Under the pieces are notes generated by a model. The model had not been told where the DNA came from. It was given only the letters and a program-made list of their open reading frames with translations, and did no database searches. A stretch of DNA of 64,000 nt, taken from positions 124,001 to 188,000 of the forward strand of contig JAWKNA010000005.1 of assembly GCA_041391925.1 (NCBI GenBank), given 5' to 3'. Position numbers and translations under genes: made by a program. Below, in pieces: positions 32,562 through 41,685 of this stretch (the stretch's first letter is position 1; the number at the start of each line of letters is the position of its first letter). The stretch comes from JBPOFM01 sp041391925 (lineage in GTDB: Bacteria > Bacteroidota > Bacteroidia > Flavobacteriales > Flavobacteriaceae).

Positions 32562-32646
32562 GGGTTGATTTTTGGAGTATCTCGTAACGCACCTCTCCAG
32601 ATAGACACAGTCAAAGCAATAGCTTATACGCGGGGTTGGCAAATCG

Positions 32647-33723
32647 TTATTGTTTTATGAACTTCTTCGAAATCCCATTTTCAAAACGAATAAAATAAAT
32701 CCCATTTTCCAAATTCTTGATATTTATATTACCCATTAGACCAATTTCATTTTCAAGGATAGCACTACCTTTAATATCATACACTTTGTATCCCAATTGG
32801 CTCTTTAAGCCGGTTATTTGAATAACATCACTAGATGGATTTGGTATCAACTTTATATCATTTGTATGCGCAAATTCATTTGTGCTTAATGCTAGGAGAT
32901 CAATTTTATAAATTTTATTTGGCTCACTGATATATAAATCGTTTCCATCGATTACCATATTTAGGAATAGTGAAGAAATATCATTAAAAACATCGACGAT
33001 AGTCAAGGAACTATCAGTGACATCTATTTTACTTATTTTCCCCGAATTGAAGAAGTATAAATCATCTCCTTTGAATCGCATCGTACCCGGATTTAAAAGT
33101 CCTGAAAGCACTTCAACAGGTATTTGGTTAGGTTGACTAATATCAATTTTATATATTTTTCCATTGGGAGATGAGTAAAAAGGAAATGAAGAAAAATATA
33201 ATTCATTATTTCTTATGGCAATACTTCTAGGGTCATAAATAACATTTGCAGGAAGAATGGGTATTGGAGTAGGAGAAGTTTGTGTAATGTCAATTTTAAA
33301 AATCATATTGTTGTTATCGGTGTCAGAATAGTATAAGTCATTGTTTTTTAATGCCAAGCTTCTCACATTTCCAAGTGCCGAAGCCACAGCAACAGGGGTC
33401 GGAGAACTATCTGTAATATCAATTTTACTTATTCTATTACCGAAAACTTCAGCGATATATAGGTCATTGCCATTCAACAAAAAATCAGTTGGTTCACCTT
33501 GCCATGGAGGCCCTACGATTTGCACAAAACTAGAACTTGATTCAATAGGGTTTATTTTATAAACAAAGGAATCGTGGAGATTTTCTTCACTAGAAAAATA
33601 TAAAGTTTCCCCATCAACTAAAAGTGCACCTGGAAAGATATTTTCATTTACAATTTGAGTTACCTGACTTTTAGAGGTGTGAAGATTAAATACAATCAGG
33701 ATTAGAGTAATATAGTTTTTCAT
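32647..33723 (-). CDS. T9SS-secreted beta-propeller protein
   Basis: A 358-residue secreted protein with a signal peptide of about 19 residues. The body has repeats of FKIDITQTSPTPIPILP / KIDITDSSPTPVAV type followed by NDLY(Y/I/F)S, the pattern of a six-bladed NHL/SMP-like propeller. The last about 70 residues form a type A sorting domain (LIPNPSSDVIQITGL, YKVYDIKGSAI, NGIYFIRFENG, KKFIKQ), which targets the protein to the type IX secretion system and the cell surface. No binding ligand is known. Confidence 0.88.
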   Translation of the reverse strand: MKNYITLILIVFNLHTSKSQVTQIVNENIFPGALLVDGETLYFSSEENLHDSFVYKINPIESSSSFVQIVGPPWQGEPTDFLLNGNDLYIAEVFGNRISKIDITDSSPTPVAVASALGNVRSLALKNNDLYYSDTDNNNMIFKIDITQTSPTPIPILPANVIYDPRSIAIRNNELYFSSFPFYSSPNGKIYKIDISQPNQIPVEVLSGLLNPGTMRFKGDDLYFFNSGKISKIDVTDSSLTIVDVFNDISSLFLNMVIDGNDLYISEPNKIYKIDLLALSTNEFAHTNDIKLIPNPSSDVIQITGLKSQLGYKVYDIKGSAILENEIGLMGNINIKNLENGIYFIRFENGISKKFIKQ

Positions 33724-33904
33724 TATAAGATATTTTTATTTATTAGATGCACATAATTTCAAAAGGTTGCGTCAAAATGTTTGCCAACTATAATAATATG
33801 AAATCGTTTCAAGATTTTATATCAGCACCGAAGTTTTGGGATTAAACGAAGTTCGACTATTTTTTTCTAAAAGTCAAATTCAAAAAAATCGATTGATTAA
33901 GCGA

Positions 33905-34405
33905 TTAGATCTTTACTCCAAACCTGCAAAATAATTGCTTCATCGGAGATACATCTAATTTGCCTTTATATCTTAAGTTTAAGGCAGACTTTAAAGCGTT
34001 ATAATTTGAGTATTGATATGTGGAAAAAGAATCCACTAATTTCTCATCTTTAATGAGCCAAACCGCTTCAAAAATCCCATTCTCAGACTCTTCATTGATT
34101 GATTTGTAATAGTCATAGGCATTAAGATTTACTTCCTTAACTCTCGAAGCAAACACATAATTTTTGAACATAATCCGTTGTGAGTCTATACATATTATTT
34201 TCATCTTTAGAAGAGGAAGGCATCCCAAGATTAAAATGATCATGGATGCTAAACCTATTAAAATGCATCTGGGTGTTTGCCAAAATTCTGCCTCAAAAAC
34301 ATTTGGAGACATCAAAAATAGTAAGGACAACACCAATACAATCGATAGTGCAAAAATGGTAAATGACATTAATTTTTGTTTTGAGGTAAAGGTAGATGTA
34401 ACCAT
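33905..34405 (-). CDS. hypothetical membrane protein
   Basis: A 166-residue protein with two membrane segments near the N-terminus (FTIFALSIVLVLSLLFLM and CILIGLASMIILILGCLPLL), followed by a cytoplasmic domain of about 100 residues with IICIDSQRIMFKNYVFASRV and WLIKDEKLVDSFSTYQYSNY. This recalls PH-like (YcxB/DUF3093-type) domains that follow two helices, but no family is clear. It diverges from grpE. Confidence 0.6.
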   Translation of the reverse strand: MVTSTFTSKQKLMSFTIFALSIVLVLSLLFLMSPNVFEAEFWQTPRCILIGLASMIILILGCLPLLKMKIICIDSQRIMFKNYVFASRVKEVNLNAYDYYKSINEESENGIFEAVWLIKDEKLVDSFSTYQYSNYNALKSALNLRYKGKLDVSPMKQLFCRFGVKI

Positions 34406-34519
34406 CTTTTGATGCAGCTAATTTGTTTTATGAACATCGAATGGCATTCATATTGTCATCAATAAAATTCAGATATTACATCCACATAAAGTAATTGCAT
34501 AAAAAATTATCGTGACATT

Positions 34520-34551
34520 TTGACATTTTGTGAAGAATGGCAGTACTTTTG
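34520..34551 (+). promoter_or_regulatory. promoter of grpE-dnaJ
   Basis: TTG at 34520-34522, 21 bp, then TACTTTTG at 34544-34551, a good Bacteroidetes promoter. TGACATTT occurs twice in tandem here (34513-34528), which may be part of a heat-shock control site, though no standard CIRCE repeat is present. Confidence 0.55.
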
Positions 34552-34584
34552 CCAAATTGAATAATTATATAAACGCAAGTGAAA

Positions 34585-35118
34585 ATGAGCAATAAAGATA
34601 AGAATGAGCCTATAGATAATGATGAACTTGATTTGGACACTAATGAGACCACTCAATTAGAAGACCAATCGGTAGAAGAGCAATTGAAAGAAGAACTTGG
34701 CAAAGAGAAGGACAAATTCCTTCGCTTGTTTGCAGAATTTGAAAATTACAAACGTCGCACTGCAAAGGAACGTATCGATTTATTCAAAACAGCTAACCAA
34801 GATGTTATGCTTTCCCTGTTGCCGGTTTTGGATGATTTTGATCGTGCCTATTCCGAGATTTCAAAAACAGAAGAAAAAGAATTGCTGAAAGGTGTGGAAT
34901 TGATCAGTAACAAATTAAGGTCAACCCTTATGAACAAAGGTCTTGAAACTGTGGAAGTGAAAGTTGGTGATGCCTTTAATGCGGATGAGCATGAAGCCAT
35001 TACCCAAATTGCAGCTCCATCTGAAGACTTAAAGGGAAAAATCATCGATGTGGTCGAAAAGGGTTATAAATTAGGAGATAAAATCATCCGTTTCCCCAAA
35101 GTGGTCACAGGTTATTAA
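34585..35118 (+). CDS. grpE: nucleotide exchange factor GrpE
   Basis: A 177-residue DnaK co-chaperone that releases ADP. An acidic N-terminal region leads into a long coiled coil (EEQLKEELGKEKDKFLRLFA), FENYKRRTAKERIDLFKTAN, and the beta wing with HEAITQIAAPSEDLKGKIID and DKIIRFPKVVTG. The ATG at 34585 (MSNKDKNE) is preferred over the GTG at 34579. It precedes dnaJ by 36 bp in the usual order; dnaK is not in the window. Confidence 0.95.
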   Translation: MSNKDKNEPIDNDELDLDTNETTQLEDQSVEEQLKEELGKEKDKFLRLFAEFENYKRRTAKERIDLFKTANQDVMLSLLPVLDDFDRAYSEISKTEEKELLKGVELISNKLRSTLMNKGLETVEVKVGDAFNADEHEAITQIAAPSEDLKGKIIDVVEKGYKLGDKIIRFPKVVTGY

Positions 35119-35154
35119 AAAGTTCCCATCTGGGGAAATGAATATATTATTTTC

Positions 35155-36273
35155 ATGAAAGAAGATTATTACGACATACTCAACATCAGTAAGAATGCCA
35201 CTGCTGAAGAAATCAAGAAAGCGTATCGCAAAAAGGCCATCAAGTACCATCCCGATAAAAATCCGGATGATAAAGAAGCTGAAGCCAAGTTCAAAAAAGC
35301 AGCTGAAGCTTACGAAGTTTTGAGCAACTCTGAGAAAAGAGCACGTTATGACCAATTCGGTCACCAAGCTTTCGAAGGTGGCGGATTTGGTGGAGGTGGC
35401 ATGAATATGGACGACATCTTCAGTCAATTCGGTGATATTTTTGGAGGCGCTTTTGGTGGAGGTGGATTCTCTGGTTTTGGAGGTGGATTTGGAGGCGGGC
35501 AACGGCGTGTCAAAGGAAGCAATCTGCGCATAAGAATTACTTTGACCCTTGAAGAAATTGCCAATGGCGTTGAGAAAAAATTAAAAGTCAAACGTAAAGT
35601 TCAAGCACCTGGAACCACTTACAAAACGTGTTCTACATGTAATGGTCAGGGTCAAGTGATGCGAGTGACCAATACCATTTTAGGACGCATGCAAACAGCC
35701 TCCACTTGTCATACGTGTGGAGGCGCTGGTCAAGTTATAGACAAGAAACCTTCCGATGCTGATGAGCAAGGCCTAAAAGTGATGGAAGAAACCGTTTCGG
35801 TTAAAATTCCTGCTGGTGTTGTAGATGGTATGCAGTTAAAAGTTTCTGGAAAAGGGAATGATGCTCCTGGCAATGGAATTGCCGGTGATTTGCTCGTAGC
35901 TATACAAGAAGAAGAACACGCAACATTGAAACGAGAAGGTGATAATTTGCATTATGATATGTATGTCAGTTTGCCCGATGCTGTCTTGGGTACTTCAAAG
36001 GAAATTGATACAGTAACCGGTAAAGTGCGCATCAAGATAGATGCTGGCGTACAATCTGGAAAGATATTGCGTTTGAGAGGTAAGGGAATTCCGAGTATCA
36101 ATGGATATGGCAAAGGAGATTTATTGGTGCATGTGAACGTTTGGACCCCAAAAACTCTCAATAAAGAACAAAAGCAATTCTTTGAGAACATGAAGAATGA
36201 CGAGCATTTTGAGCCTAAACCAGATAGGGAAGACAAATCTTTTTTTGAAAAAGTGAAAGATATGTTTTCTTAA
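35155..36273 (+). CDS. dnaJ: chaperone protein DnaJ
   Basis: A 372-residue Hsp40. The J domain (1-70) has the HPD motif in YHPDKNPDD. A Gly/Phe-rich linker follows (about 80-115). The zinc domain has only two CxxCxGxG-type motifs (CSTCNGQG and CHTCGGAG) instead of the usual four, so only one zinc site can form. The C-terminal peptide-binding domains include VSGKGNDAPGNGIAGDLLV and the end KVKDMFS. It delivers unfolded proteins to DnaK. Two terminators follow. Confidence 0.95.
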   Translation: MKEDYYDILNISKNATAEEIKKAYRKKAIKYHPDKNPDDKEAEAKFKKAAEAYEVLSNSEKRARYDQFGHQAFEGGGFGGGGMNMDDIFSQFGDIFGGAFGGGGFSGFGGGFGGGQRRVKGSNLRIRITLTLEEIANGVEKKLKVKRKVQAPGTTYKTCSTCNGQGQVMRVTNTILGRMQTASTCHTCGGAGQVIDKKPSDADEQGLKVMEETVSVKIPAGVVDGMQLKVSGKGNDAPGNGIAGDLLVAIQEEEHATLKREGDNLHYDMYVSLPDAVLGTSKEIDTVTGKVRIKIDAGVQSGKILRLRGKGIPSINGYGKGDLLVHVNVWTPKTLNKEQKQFFENMKNDEHFEPKPDREDKSFFEKVKDMFS

Positions 36274-36309
36274 AAAAGAGTTTTTTCAGAAAAAACACTA
36301 TATTTGAAT

Positions 36310-36337
36310 ATCACTAATTAACGTTAGTGGTATTTTT
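36310..36337 (+). terminator. terminator of grpE-dnaJ
   Basis: An 8-bp stem ATCACTAA/TTAGTGGT (one G-T pair) with a 6-nt loop followed by a T-run, 36 bp after the dnaJ stop. Confidence 0.7.
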
Positions 36338-36357
36338 CTTTTTCATAGCAATTTTTT

Positions 36358-36390
36358 CCCATCCTTGATTTATTGAGGGTGGGTTTTGCT
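36358..36390 (+). terminator. second terminator after dnaJ
   Basis: CCCATCCTT pairs with GAGGGTGGG-type arm across an 8-nt loop and is followed by TTTTGCTTTT. Together with the previous one it forms a tandem terminator. Confidence 0.65.
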
Positions 36391-36517
36391 TTTATGCCTT
36401 AGTGCAACTGAACATTTTGTTTTGTATCAGTCAAAATTAAACGCTAATTTGTTAATGAAAGTTACAACATTTAATATCTTTACCTAACAAATTTATAATC
36501 CTTTCAATTCTCACTGT

Positions 36518-37444
36518 ATGAATAACGTATTGGTTGCTGATGCTGTTTCCAAAAGCTATGGAAATTTTAAGGCGCTAAATGATGTTTCCATTGCTGTCCC
36601 CAAAGGAAGCATTTTTGGACTTTTGGGTCCTAATGGTGCTGGTAAGACGACATTAATCAGAATCATTAACCAAATAACAATGCCAGACAAGGGTAACGTA
36701 TTATTGGAAGGTTCTCCACTAAAGCCTACGGACATTCAGAATATAGGCTACTTGCCAGAAGAGCGTGGCCTATACAAATCGATGAAAGTTGGTGAACAGG
36801 CACTTTATCTTGCGCAACTTAAAGGGATGACCAAAAAGGATGCCAAGGAACGACTGAAATATTGGTTTGATAAACTTGATATTGGCGATTGGTGGAACAG
36901 AAAAATACAGGAATTAAGCAAAGGGCAGGCGCAAAAAATCCAATTTATCGTAACCGTTCTACACAGACCTAAATTGCTCATTTTTGACGAGCCTTTTTCT
37001 GGCTTTGATCCGATTAATGCTACACTTATCAAGGATGAAATTCTACAATTGAGGGATGAAGGTGCGACGGTCATTTTTTCCACGCATCGCATGGAATCGG
37101 TAGAAGAATTGTGTGACCACATTGCATTGATTCATAAATCCAATAAAATCCTGGACGGTAAATTAAATGACATCAAGCGTCAATTCAAATCCAATACCTT
37201 TGAGGTAGGCTTGCAAACATCGAATGCAGATGAGGTGGTCAGTGCCATTAAAAATAAGTTTGAAGTTCTCCCAGCATCCTTCAAAAACCTGAACGATGAT
37301 CTCAAACTCAATATCAAATTACCACAGAATACCACTTCTAATGATTTGTTATCATTTTTGACAGCTCAAGCGGAAGTGCACCATTTTGTTGAAGTCATTC
37401 CCAGTGCCAACGACATCTTCATTAAAACCGTAACAAATAATTGA
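36518..37444 (+). CDS. ABC transporter ATP-binding protein (NatA type)
   Basis: A 308-residue ATPase. Walker A GPNGAGKT is at 37-44, the signature is LSKGQAQK (a Q-rich variant of LSGGQ), and Walker B is LLIFDEPFSGFDP with the switch His in STHRMESVEELC. The C-terminal about 80 residues are a DUF4162-like extension (KFEVLPASFKNLNDDLK), which is typical of NatA/CcmA-like exporters. It partners the permease encoded right after. Likely export of sodium, a lipid or a drug; the substrate is not given by the sequence. Confidence 0.92.
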   Translation: MNNVLVADAVSKSYGNFKALNDVSIAVPKGSIFGLLGPNGAGKTTLIRIINQITMPDKGNVLLEGSPLKPTDIQNIGYLPEERGLYKSMKVGEQALYLAQLKGMTKKDAKERLKYWFDKLDIGDWWNRKIQELSKGQAQKIQFIVTVLHRPKLLIFDEPFSGFDPINATLIKDEILQLRDEGATVIFSTHRMESVEELCDHIALIHKSNKILDGKLNDIKRQFKSNTFEVGLQTSNADEVVSAIKNKFEVLPASFKNLNDDLKLNIKLPQNTTSNDLLSFLTAQAEVHHFVEVIPSANDIFIKTVTNN

Positions 37445-37446
37445 AT

Positions 37447-38760
37447 ATGAATCATCTTCCTCTCATTATAAAACGAGAATACATCAATAAGGTGCGCAAC
37501 AAATCATTCATCATCATGACTTTTTTAAGCCCTATGATTATGATAGCCCTTATAGCAGTGGTGGCTTATTTATCTCAAATGAACAATAATGAGGAACGTA
37601 CCATTTCCATCTTGGACGAAACAGGATTATTCCATAATGTTTTTACAAATACGGAATATATCAGTTACACCCCTTTATCTGGTTTAAGTCTTGAAGAGGC
37701 GAAAGATCTTGTCAATTCCAAAGAAGAATATGGACTTTTGTATATTAAGAAAAGCCCTGATTCTACAAATCTCTATCAAAGTTCAAAGTTTTACTCCGAA
37801 GAATCGCCTTCATTGACCATTATCTCTAATCTAGAAAGTAAAATAGAAAAAAGGCTTTCGGACTTAAAATTGATACAGGATGGCGTAGATCTTCAAAAAA
37901 TCGAAGCTTCTAAAACCTATATAACAATTGCCCAAGAAAGTTTCCAGGGCCAAAAAACTTCTAAAATTGACAGTTATCTAAAATTGGCTTTTGGTGGAGC
38001 CGCTGGTTATCTGTTGTTTATGTTTATCATCATTTATGGAAATATGATGATGCGAAGTGTCATTGAAGAAAAAACAACTCGAATCATTGAAATCATCATC
38101 TCTTCAGTGAAACCTATTCAACTGATGATGGGAAAAATTATTGGTACGTCATTGGCGGCAATCACTCAATTTATCATTTGGATTTTTCTTGGAGGTGTAA
38201 TGCTTTTCATAGCGGCAAGCGTTTTCAACATTGATGTATCACAGATACGAACTCCACAACAGGAAATGATTCAACAAGCGATGGACTCTTCGGAAATGCA
38301 AAATCAAGCGCAGGAATTAGCTACTGCATTTTTTCATATGCCAATTTTAAATCTGTGTATTGCTTTTGTGCTTTTCTTTCTATTGGGGTTCTTATTATAT
38401 AGTTCTCTTTATGCAGCCATTGGTGCCGCAGTAGATAGTGAGACAGATACCCAACAGTTTATGATGCCCATCATCATGCCATTGATATTGGCAGTGTATG
38501 TGGGATTTTTCACGGTTATCGAAGATCCGCACGGTACTGTTTCAACTGTTTTTTCGTTTATACCATTAACGTCACCTGTTGTGATGTTGATGCGTATTCC
38601 ATTTGGTGTCCCAATATGGCAACAGGCTTTGTCATTAGCAATATTGATAGCCACATTTATATTCACGGTATGGTTTGCGGCAAAAATATATAGAGTTGGA
38701 ATTTTGATGTACGGGAAAAAACCAACATATTCAGAATTGTTCAAATGGTTAAAGTATTGA
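37447..38760 (+). CDS. ABC-2 type permease (NatB type)
   Basis: A 437-residue membrane protein. The N-terminal helix (SFIIMTFLSPMIMIALIAVVAYLS) is followed by a soluble domain of about 150 residues and then five or six segments: GGAAGYLLFMFIIIYGNMMM, IISSVKPIQLMMGKIIG, IIWIFLGGVMLF, ILNLCIAFVLFFLLGFLLY and FSFIPLTSPVVMLMRIPFG. VIEEKTTRIIEIIISS is the usual coupling-helix motif of this ABC-2 group. It overlaps or directly follows the ATPase gene: a TTG at 37441 would overlap by 4 bp, and the ATG at 37447 is preferred. Confidence 0.92.
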   Translation: MNHLPLIIKREYINKVRNKSFIIMTFLSPMIMIALIAVVAYLSQMNNNEERTISILDETGLFHNVFTNTEYISYTPLSGLSLEEAKDLVNSKEEYGLLYIKKSPDSTNLYQSSKFYSEESPSLTIISNLESKIEKRLSDLKLIQDGVDLQKIEASKTYITIAQESFQGQKTSKIDSYLKLAFGGAAGYLLFMFIIIYGNMMMRSVIEEKTTRIIEIIISSVKPIQLMMGKIIGTSLAAITQFIIWIFLGGVMLFIAASVFNIDVSQIRTPQQEMIQQAMDSSEMQNQAQELATAFFHMPILNLCIAFVLFFLLGFLLYSSLYAAIGAAVDSETDTQQFMMPIIMPLILAVYVGFFTVIEDPHGTVSTVFSFIPLTSPVVMLMRIPFGVPIWQQALSLAILIATFIFTVWFAAKIYRVGILMYGKKPTYSELFKWLKY

Positions 38761-38763
38761 TGT

Positions 38764-39606
38764 ATGAGTGAACTTTTTGATTTCTTAAGAAAGGAATACC
38801 ATATTACAGAAAAGATAAGCTTAAGCTTGATGGATTTGATCATTCTGTTGGCGGTTCTATTGGTGGCCACCATCCTGATGCGAATTTTGCTCAAACTCTT
38901 GACCAGAAATCTACCTTATGATGATAAACGCAAGTTCAGAGTCGTTTTTAGCTATGCCAGCTGGTTGTTGTACATCATTATTGTACTGATTACGTTTCAT
39001 TCACTTGGTATTCCGGTAACAGGTATATTTGCGGCCTCTGCTGCCCTTATGATTGGTATCGGTTTGGCACTTCAAACCTTATTTCAAGATATTATTTCTG
39101 GCATTTTTATCTTGATTGATCAATCGGTTCATGTGGGTGACATCATTGAGATTGAAGGTAAAGTAGGACGAGTGGAGGAAATAAAACTTCGCACCACAAG
39201 GGCCGTGACCATGGATAACAAAATATTGATTATTCCAAATCATTTGTATCTGGAAAACAGCCTGTACAACTGGACCCAAAATGGAACCACAACAAGAGAA
39301 AATGTCAAGGTTGGAGTTGCCTATGGTAGCGATGTGCAATTGGTCAAAAAACTACTCTTGCAGGCTGCCAATTCACAACCTAATGTTCTGGAACGCCCAG
39401 AGCCCACCGTTTTGTTTAACGAATTTGGAGACAGCTCGCTCAATTTTAGTGTGGCATTTACTATCAATGATAGTTTTAATGCACGGTTTCCGCAAAGCGA
39501 AATTAGATTTGAAATTGATAGACTGTTCAGAGAACATAACATTACAATTCCATTCCCTCAAAGGGATATACATATCATCGAGAAAAATGAATCCCCAAAA
39601 ACATGA
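38764..39606 (+). CDS. small-conductance mechanosensitive channel (MscS family)
   Basis: A 280-residue channel with three membrane segments. The pore helix is FAASAALMIGIGLALQTLFQ, with Gly and Ala packing, and GIFILIDQSVHVGDIIEIEG starts the beta domain. VEEIKLRTTRAVTMDNKILI and PNHLYLENSLYNWTQN are MscS signatures. It opens under membrane tension to release solutes in hypo-osmotic shock. It begins 3 bp after the permease gene. Confidence 0.95.
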   Translation: MSELFDFLRKEYHITEKISLSLMDLIILLAVLLVATILMRILLKLLTRNLPYDDKRKFRVVFSYASWLLYIIIVLITFHSLGIPVTGIFAASAALMIGIGLALQTLFQDIISGIFILIDQSVHVGDIIEIEGKVGRVEEIKLRTTRAVTMDNKILIIPNHLYLENSLYNWTQNGTTTRENVKVGVAYGSDVQLVKKLLLQAANSQPNVLERPEPTVLFNEFGDSSLNFSVAFTINDSFNARFPQSEIRFEIDRLFREHNITIPFPQRDIHIIEKNESPKT

Positions 39607-39609
39607 CAT

Positions 39610-40491
39610 ATGCAAAATAGAAAATTGATTTTTACAATAATGGTTAGCCTCTTTTTAGGCTATTTTAGTGAAGCTCAAACAAGTGATTTGTTTCGGGTGG
39701 AATATTTAAACATTCCGAACTCTAATTCAAAAAATTCCATCAGTAGATTTAGGACACTTGTCCAAATTCCTTTAAAAATAAGCGAAGGCAATTATGTTGT
39801 GATTGGCGGTGAATATCGTTATATCGATTTGTCTTTGGATAATGTCCCTTTTACAACGGACGATTTAAATTCCGTACAGAATATTGAAGCAACCCTGGGT
39901 TTTTTGCACAAATCCAAAACTACGGATTGGATGTATGCAGGTAAGGCGGGAGCAAGAATTTCATCCAATTTTGAAACCAAGTTAACATCTGATGATTACA
40001 TCTACATTGTCACTGGATATGCCATTCGGGACAGAACCAAAGAAGGAAAGGCTGAAAAGCCAAACCGTTTGGTTTTAGGTTTGGAGTACACTACAACTCC
40101 AGGACGTAATTATCCGCTGCCAATTATCAATTATTATAGGGAATTTGCACCAGATTGGACATATACTTTGGGAGTGCCCAAAACAAATATCCGCTATAAA
40201 TTTGATGACAAAAATCATGTTCAAGCCTTTGTGACCCTTGATAATTTCTTCGCCAATATTCAGGGCAATAAAGTTGTGGATGGAAAATTAGCCGAAAATA
40301 TCTCAGCAACACAGGTCTTGGGAGGATTGGGGTATGAGCATTATTTTACAAAGCATTTATTATATTATGGGTACATTGCCTACACCATTTCAAATGATTA
40401 TCGATTGAGAAATGATGACAGGGACGATATTTATACCATTGAAGACAAAAACAGCATATATTTTAGAACAGGATTTAAATTTAAATATTAA
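39610..40491 (+). CDS. outer membrane beta-barrel protein (DUF6268-like)
   Basis: A 293-residue protein with a signal peptide ending at SEAQ (about residue 23). The mature part has alternating beta strands such as YVVIGGEYRYIDLSL, WMYAGKAGARISSNFE, RLVLGLEYTTTP, and it ends with a Phe/Tyr-rich strand (YFRTGFKFKY), as expected for an outer membrane barrel. It resembles DUF6268, a name from memory. It lies 3 bp after mscS and 2 bp before the response regulator gene, so the whole run is one operon. Confidence 0.75.
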   Translation: MQNRKLIFTIMVSLFLGYFSEAQTSDLFRVEYLNIPNSNSKNSISRFRTLVQIPLKISEGNYVVIGGEYRYIDLSLDNVPFTTDDLNSVQNIEATLGFLHKSKTTDWMYAGKAGARISSNFETKLTSDDYIYIVTGYAIRDRTKEGKAEKPNRLVLGLEYTTTPGRNYPLPIINYYREFAPDWTYTLGVPKTNIRYKFDDKNHVQAFVTLDNFFANIQGNKVVDGKLAENISATQVLGGLGYEHYFTKHLLYYGYIAYTISNDYRLRNDDRDDIYTIEDKNSIYFRTGFKFKY

Positions 40492-40493
40492 GG

Positions 40494-41657
40494 ATGCCAA
40501 AAATATTAGTCATAGAAGACGAAGCTACCATTAGGAGGGTATTGGTGAAGATTCTGACAGAAGAAAGCCAAAATTATCAAGTTGATGAAGCCGAAGATGG
40601 TTTGATGGGAATCGATAAAATAAAAAAAGAGGATTACGATTTGGTGCTCTGTGACATCAAGATGCCCAAAATGGATGGTGTCGAAGTGTTAGAGGCTGCA
40701 AAAAAAATAAAACCCGAAACTCCCATTGTGATGATTTCAGGTCATGGCGATTTGGATACAGCAGTTAATACCATGCGTTTGGGTGCTTTCGATTATATCT
40801 CCAAACCACCAGATTTAAACCGACTTCTCAATACCGTCAGGATTGCACTGGATAGAAAGGAGCTTGTGGTAGAAAATAAAATGCTCAAAAAGAAAGTGAG
40901 CAAAAACTACGAAATGATTGGCGAAAGCAAAGCCATTGAACACATTAAGGACATGATTGAAAAGGTGGCTGCGACAGACGCAAGAGTCTTGATTACAGGC
41001 CCTAACGGAACAGGTAAGGAACTTGTTGCCCATTGGATACATCAAAAAAGCGAACGTGCCAATGGCCCAATGGTTGAGGTCAACTGTGCTGCAATTCCAT
41101 CGGAGTTGATTGAAAGTGAATTGTTCGGTCATGTAAAAGGAGCATTTACTAGTGCAGTGAAAGATCGTGAAGGTAAGTTTGAAGCGGCCAATGGAGGCAC
41201 TATTTTTTTGGATGAAATTGGTGATATGAGTTTATCTGCCCAAGCAAAAGTATTGCGTGCTTTACAGGAAAATAAAATTCAGCGTGTAGGCAACGACAAA
41301 GACATTAAAGTCGATGTCCGTGTGGTTGCAGCAACCAATAAAAACCTAAAGAAAGAAATTGAAGAAAACAGATTTCGTGAAGATTTATACCATCGTCTGG
41401 CAGTGATTTTGGTTCAGGTACCACCTTTAAATGATAGAAGGGAAGATATTCCATTATTGGTCAATTATTTTTCTGAAAAAATTGCCGAAGAACACGGTAC
41501 TGCAAAAAAGTCATTTTCATCAAAAGCTTTAAAGCTTTTACAAGAATATGATTGGACAGGAAATATTAGGGAATTGAGGAATGTCGTAGAACGTTTGATT
41601 ATTCTCGGGGAAAAGGAAGTCAGTGAGAATGATGTGAAACTGTTTGCTTCAAAATAG
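40494..41657 (+). CDS. sigma-54-dependent response regulator lacking a DNA-binding domain
   Basis: A 387-residue NtrC-like regulator. The receiver domain has the phosphoacceptor Asp54 (LCDIKMPKMDG) and Lys104 in ISKPP. The AAA+ domain has Walker A GPNGTGKE at 169-176, the sigma-54 contact loop GAFTSA at 216-221 (usual GAFTGA), Walker B TIFLDEIGD and the arginine finger region REDLYHRL. The protein ends at VENDVKLF-like sequence without the C-terminal Fis helix-turn-helix. No histidine kinase is adjacent, so it is an orphan. It probably activates sigma-54 promoters without binding a fixed enhancer. Confidence 0.92.
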   Translation: MPKILVIEDEATIRRVLVKILTEESQNYQVDEAEDGLMGIDKIKKEDYDLVLCDIKMPKMDGVEVLEAAKKIKPETPIVMISGHGDLDTAVNTMRLGAFDYISKPPDLNRLLNTVRIALDRKELVVENKMLKKKVSKNYEMIGESKAIEHIKDMIEKVAATDARVLITGPNGTGKELVAHWIHQKSERANGPMVEVNCAAIPSELIESELFGHVKGAFTSAVKDREGKFEAANGGTIFLDEIGDMSLSAQAKVLRALQENKIQRVGNDKDIKVDVRVVAATNKNLKKEIEENRFREDLYHRLAVILVQVPPLNDRREDIPLLVNYFSEKIAEEHGTAKKSFSSKALKLLQEYDWTGNIRELRNVVERLIILGEKEVSENDVKLFASK

Positions 41658-41685
41658 AAAGTATATAGAGCAGAGAAACTATAAA

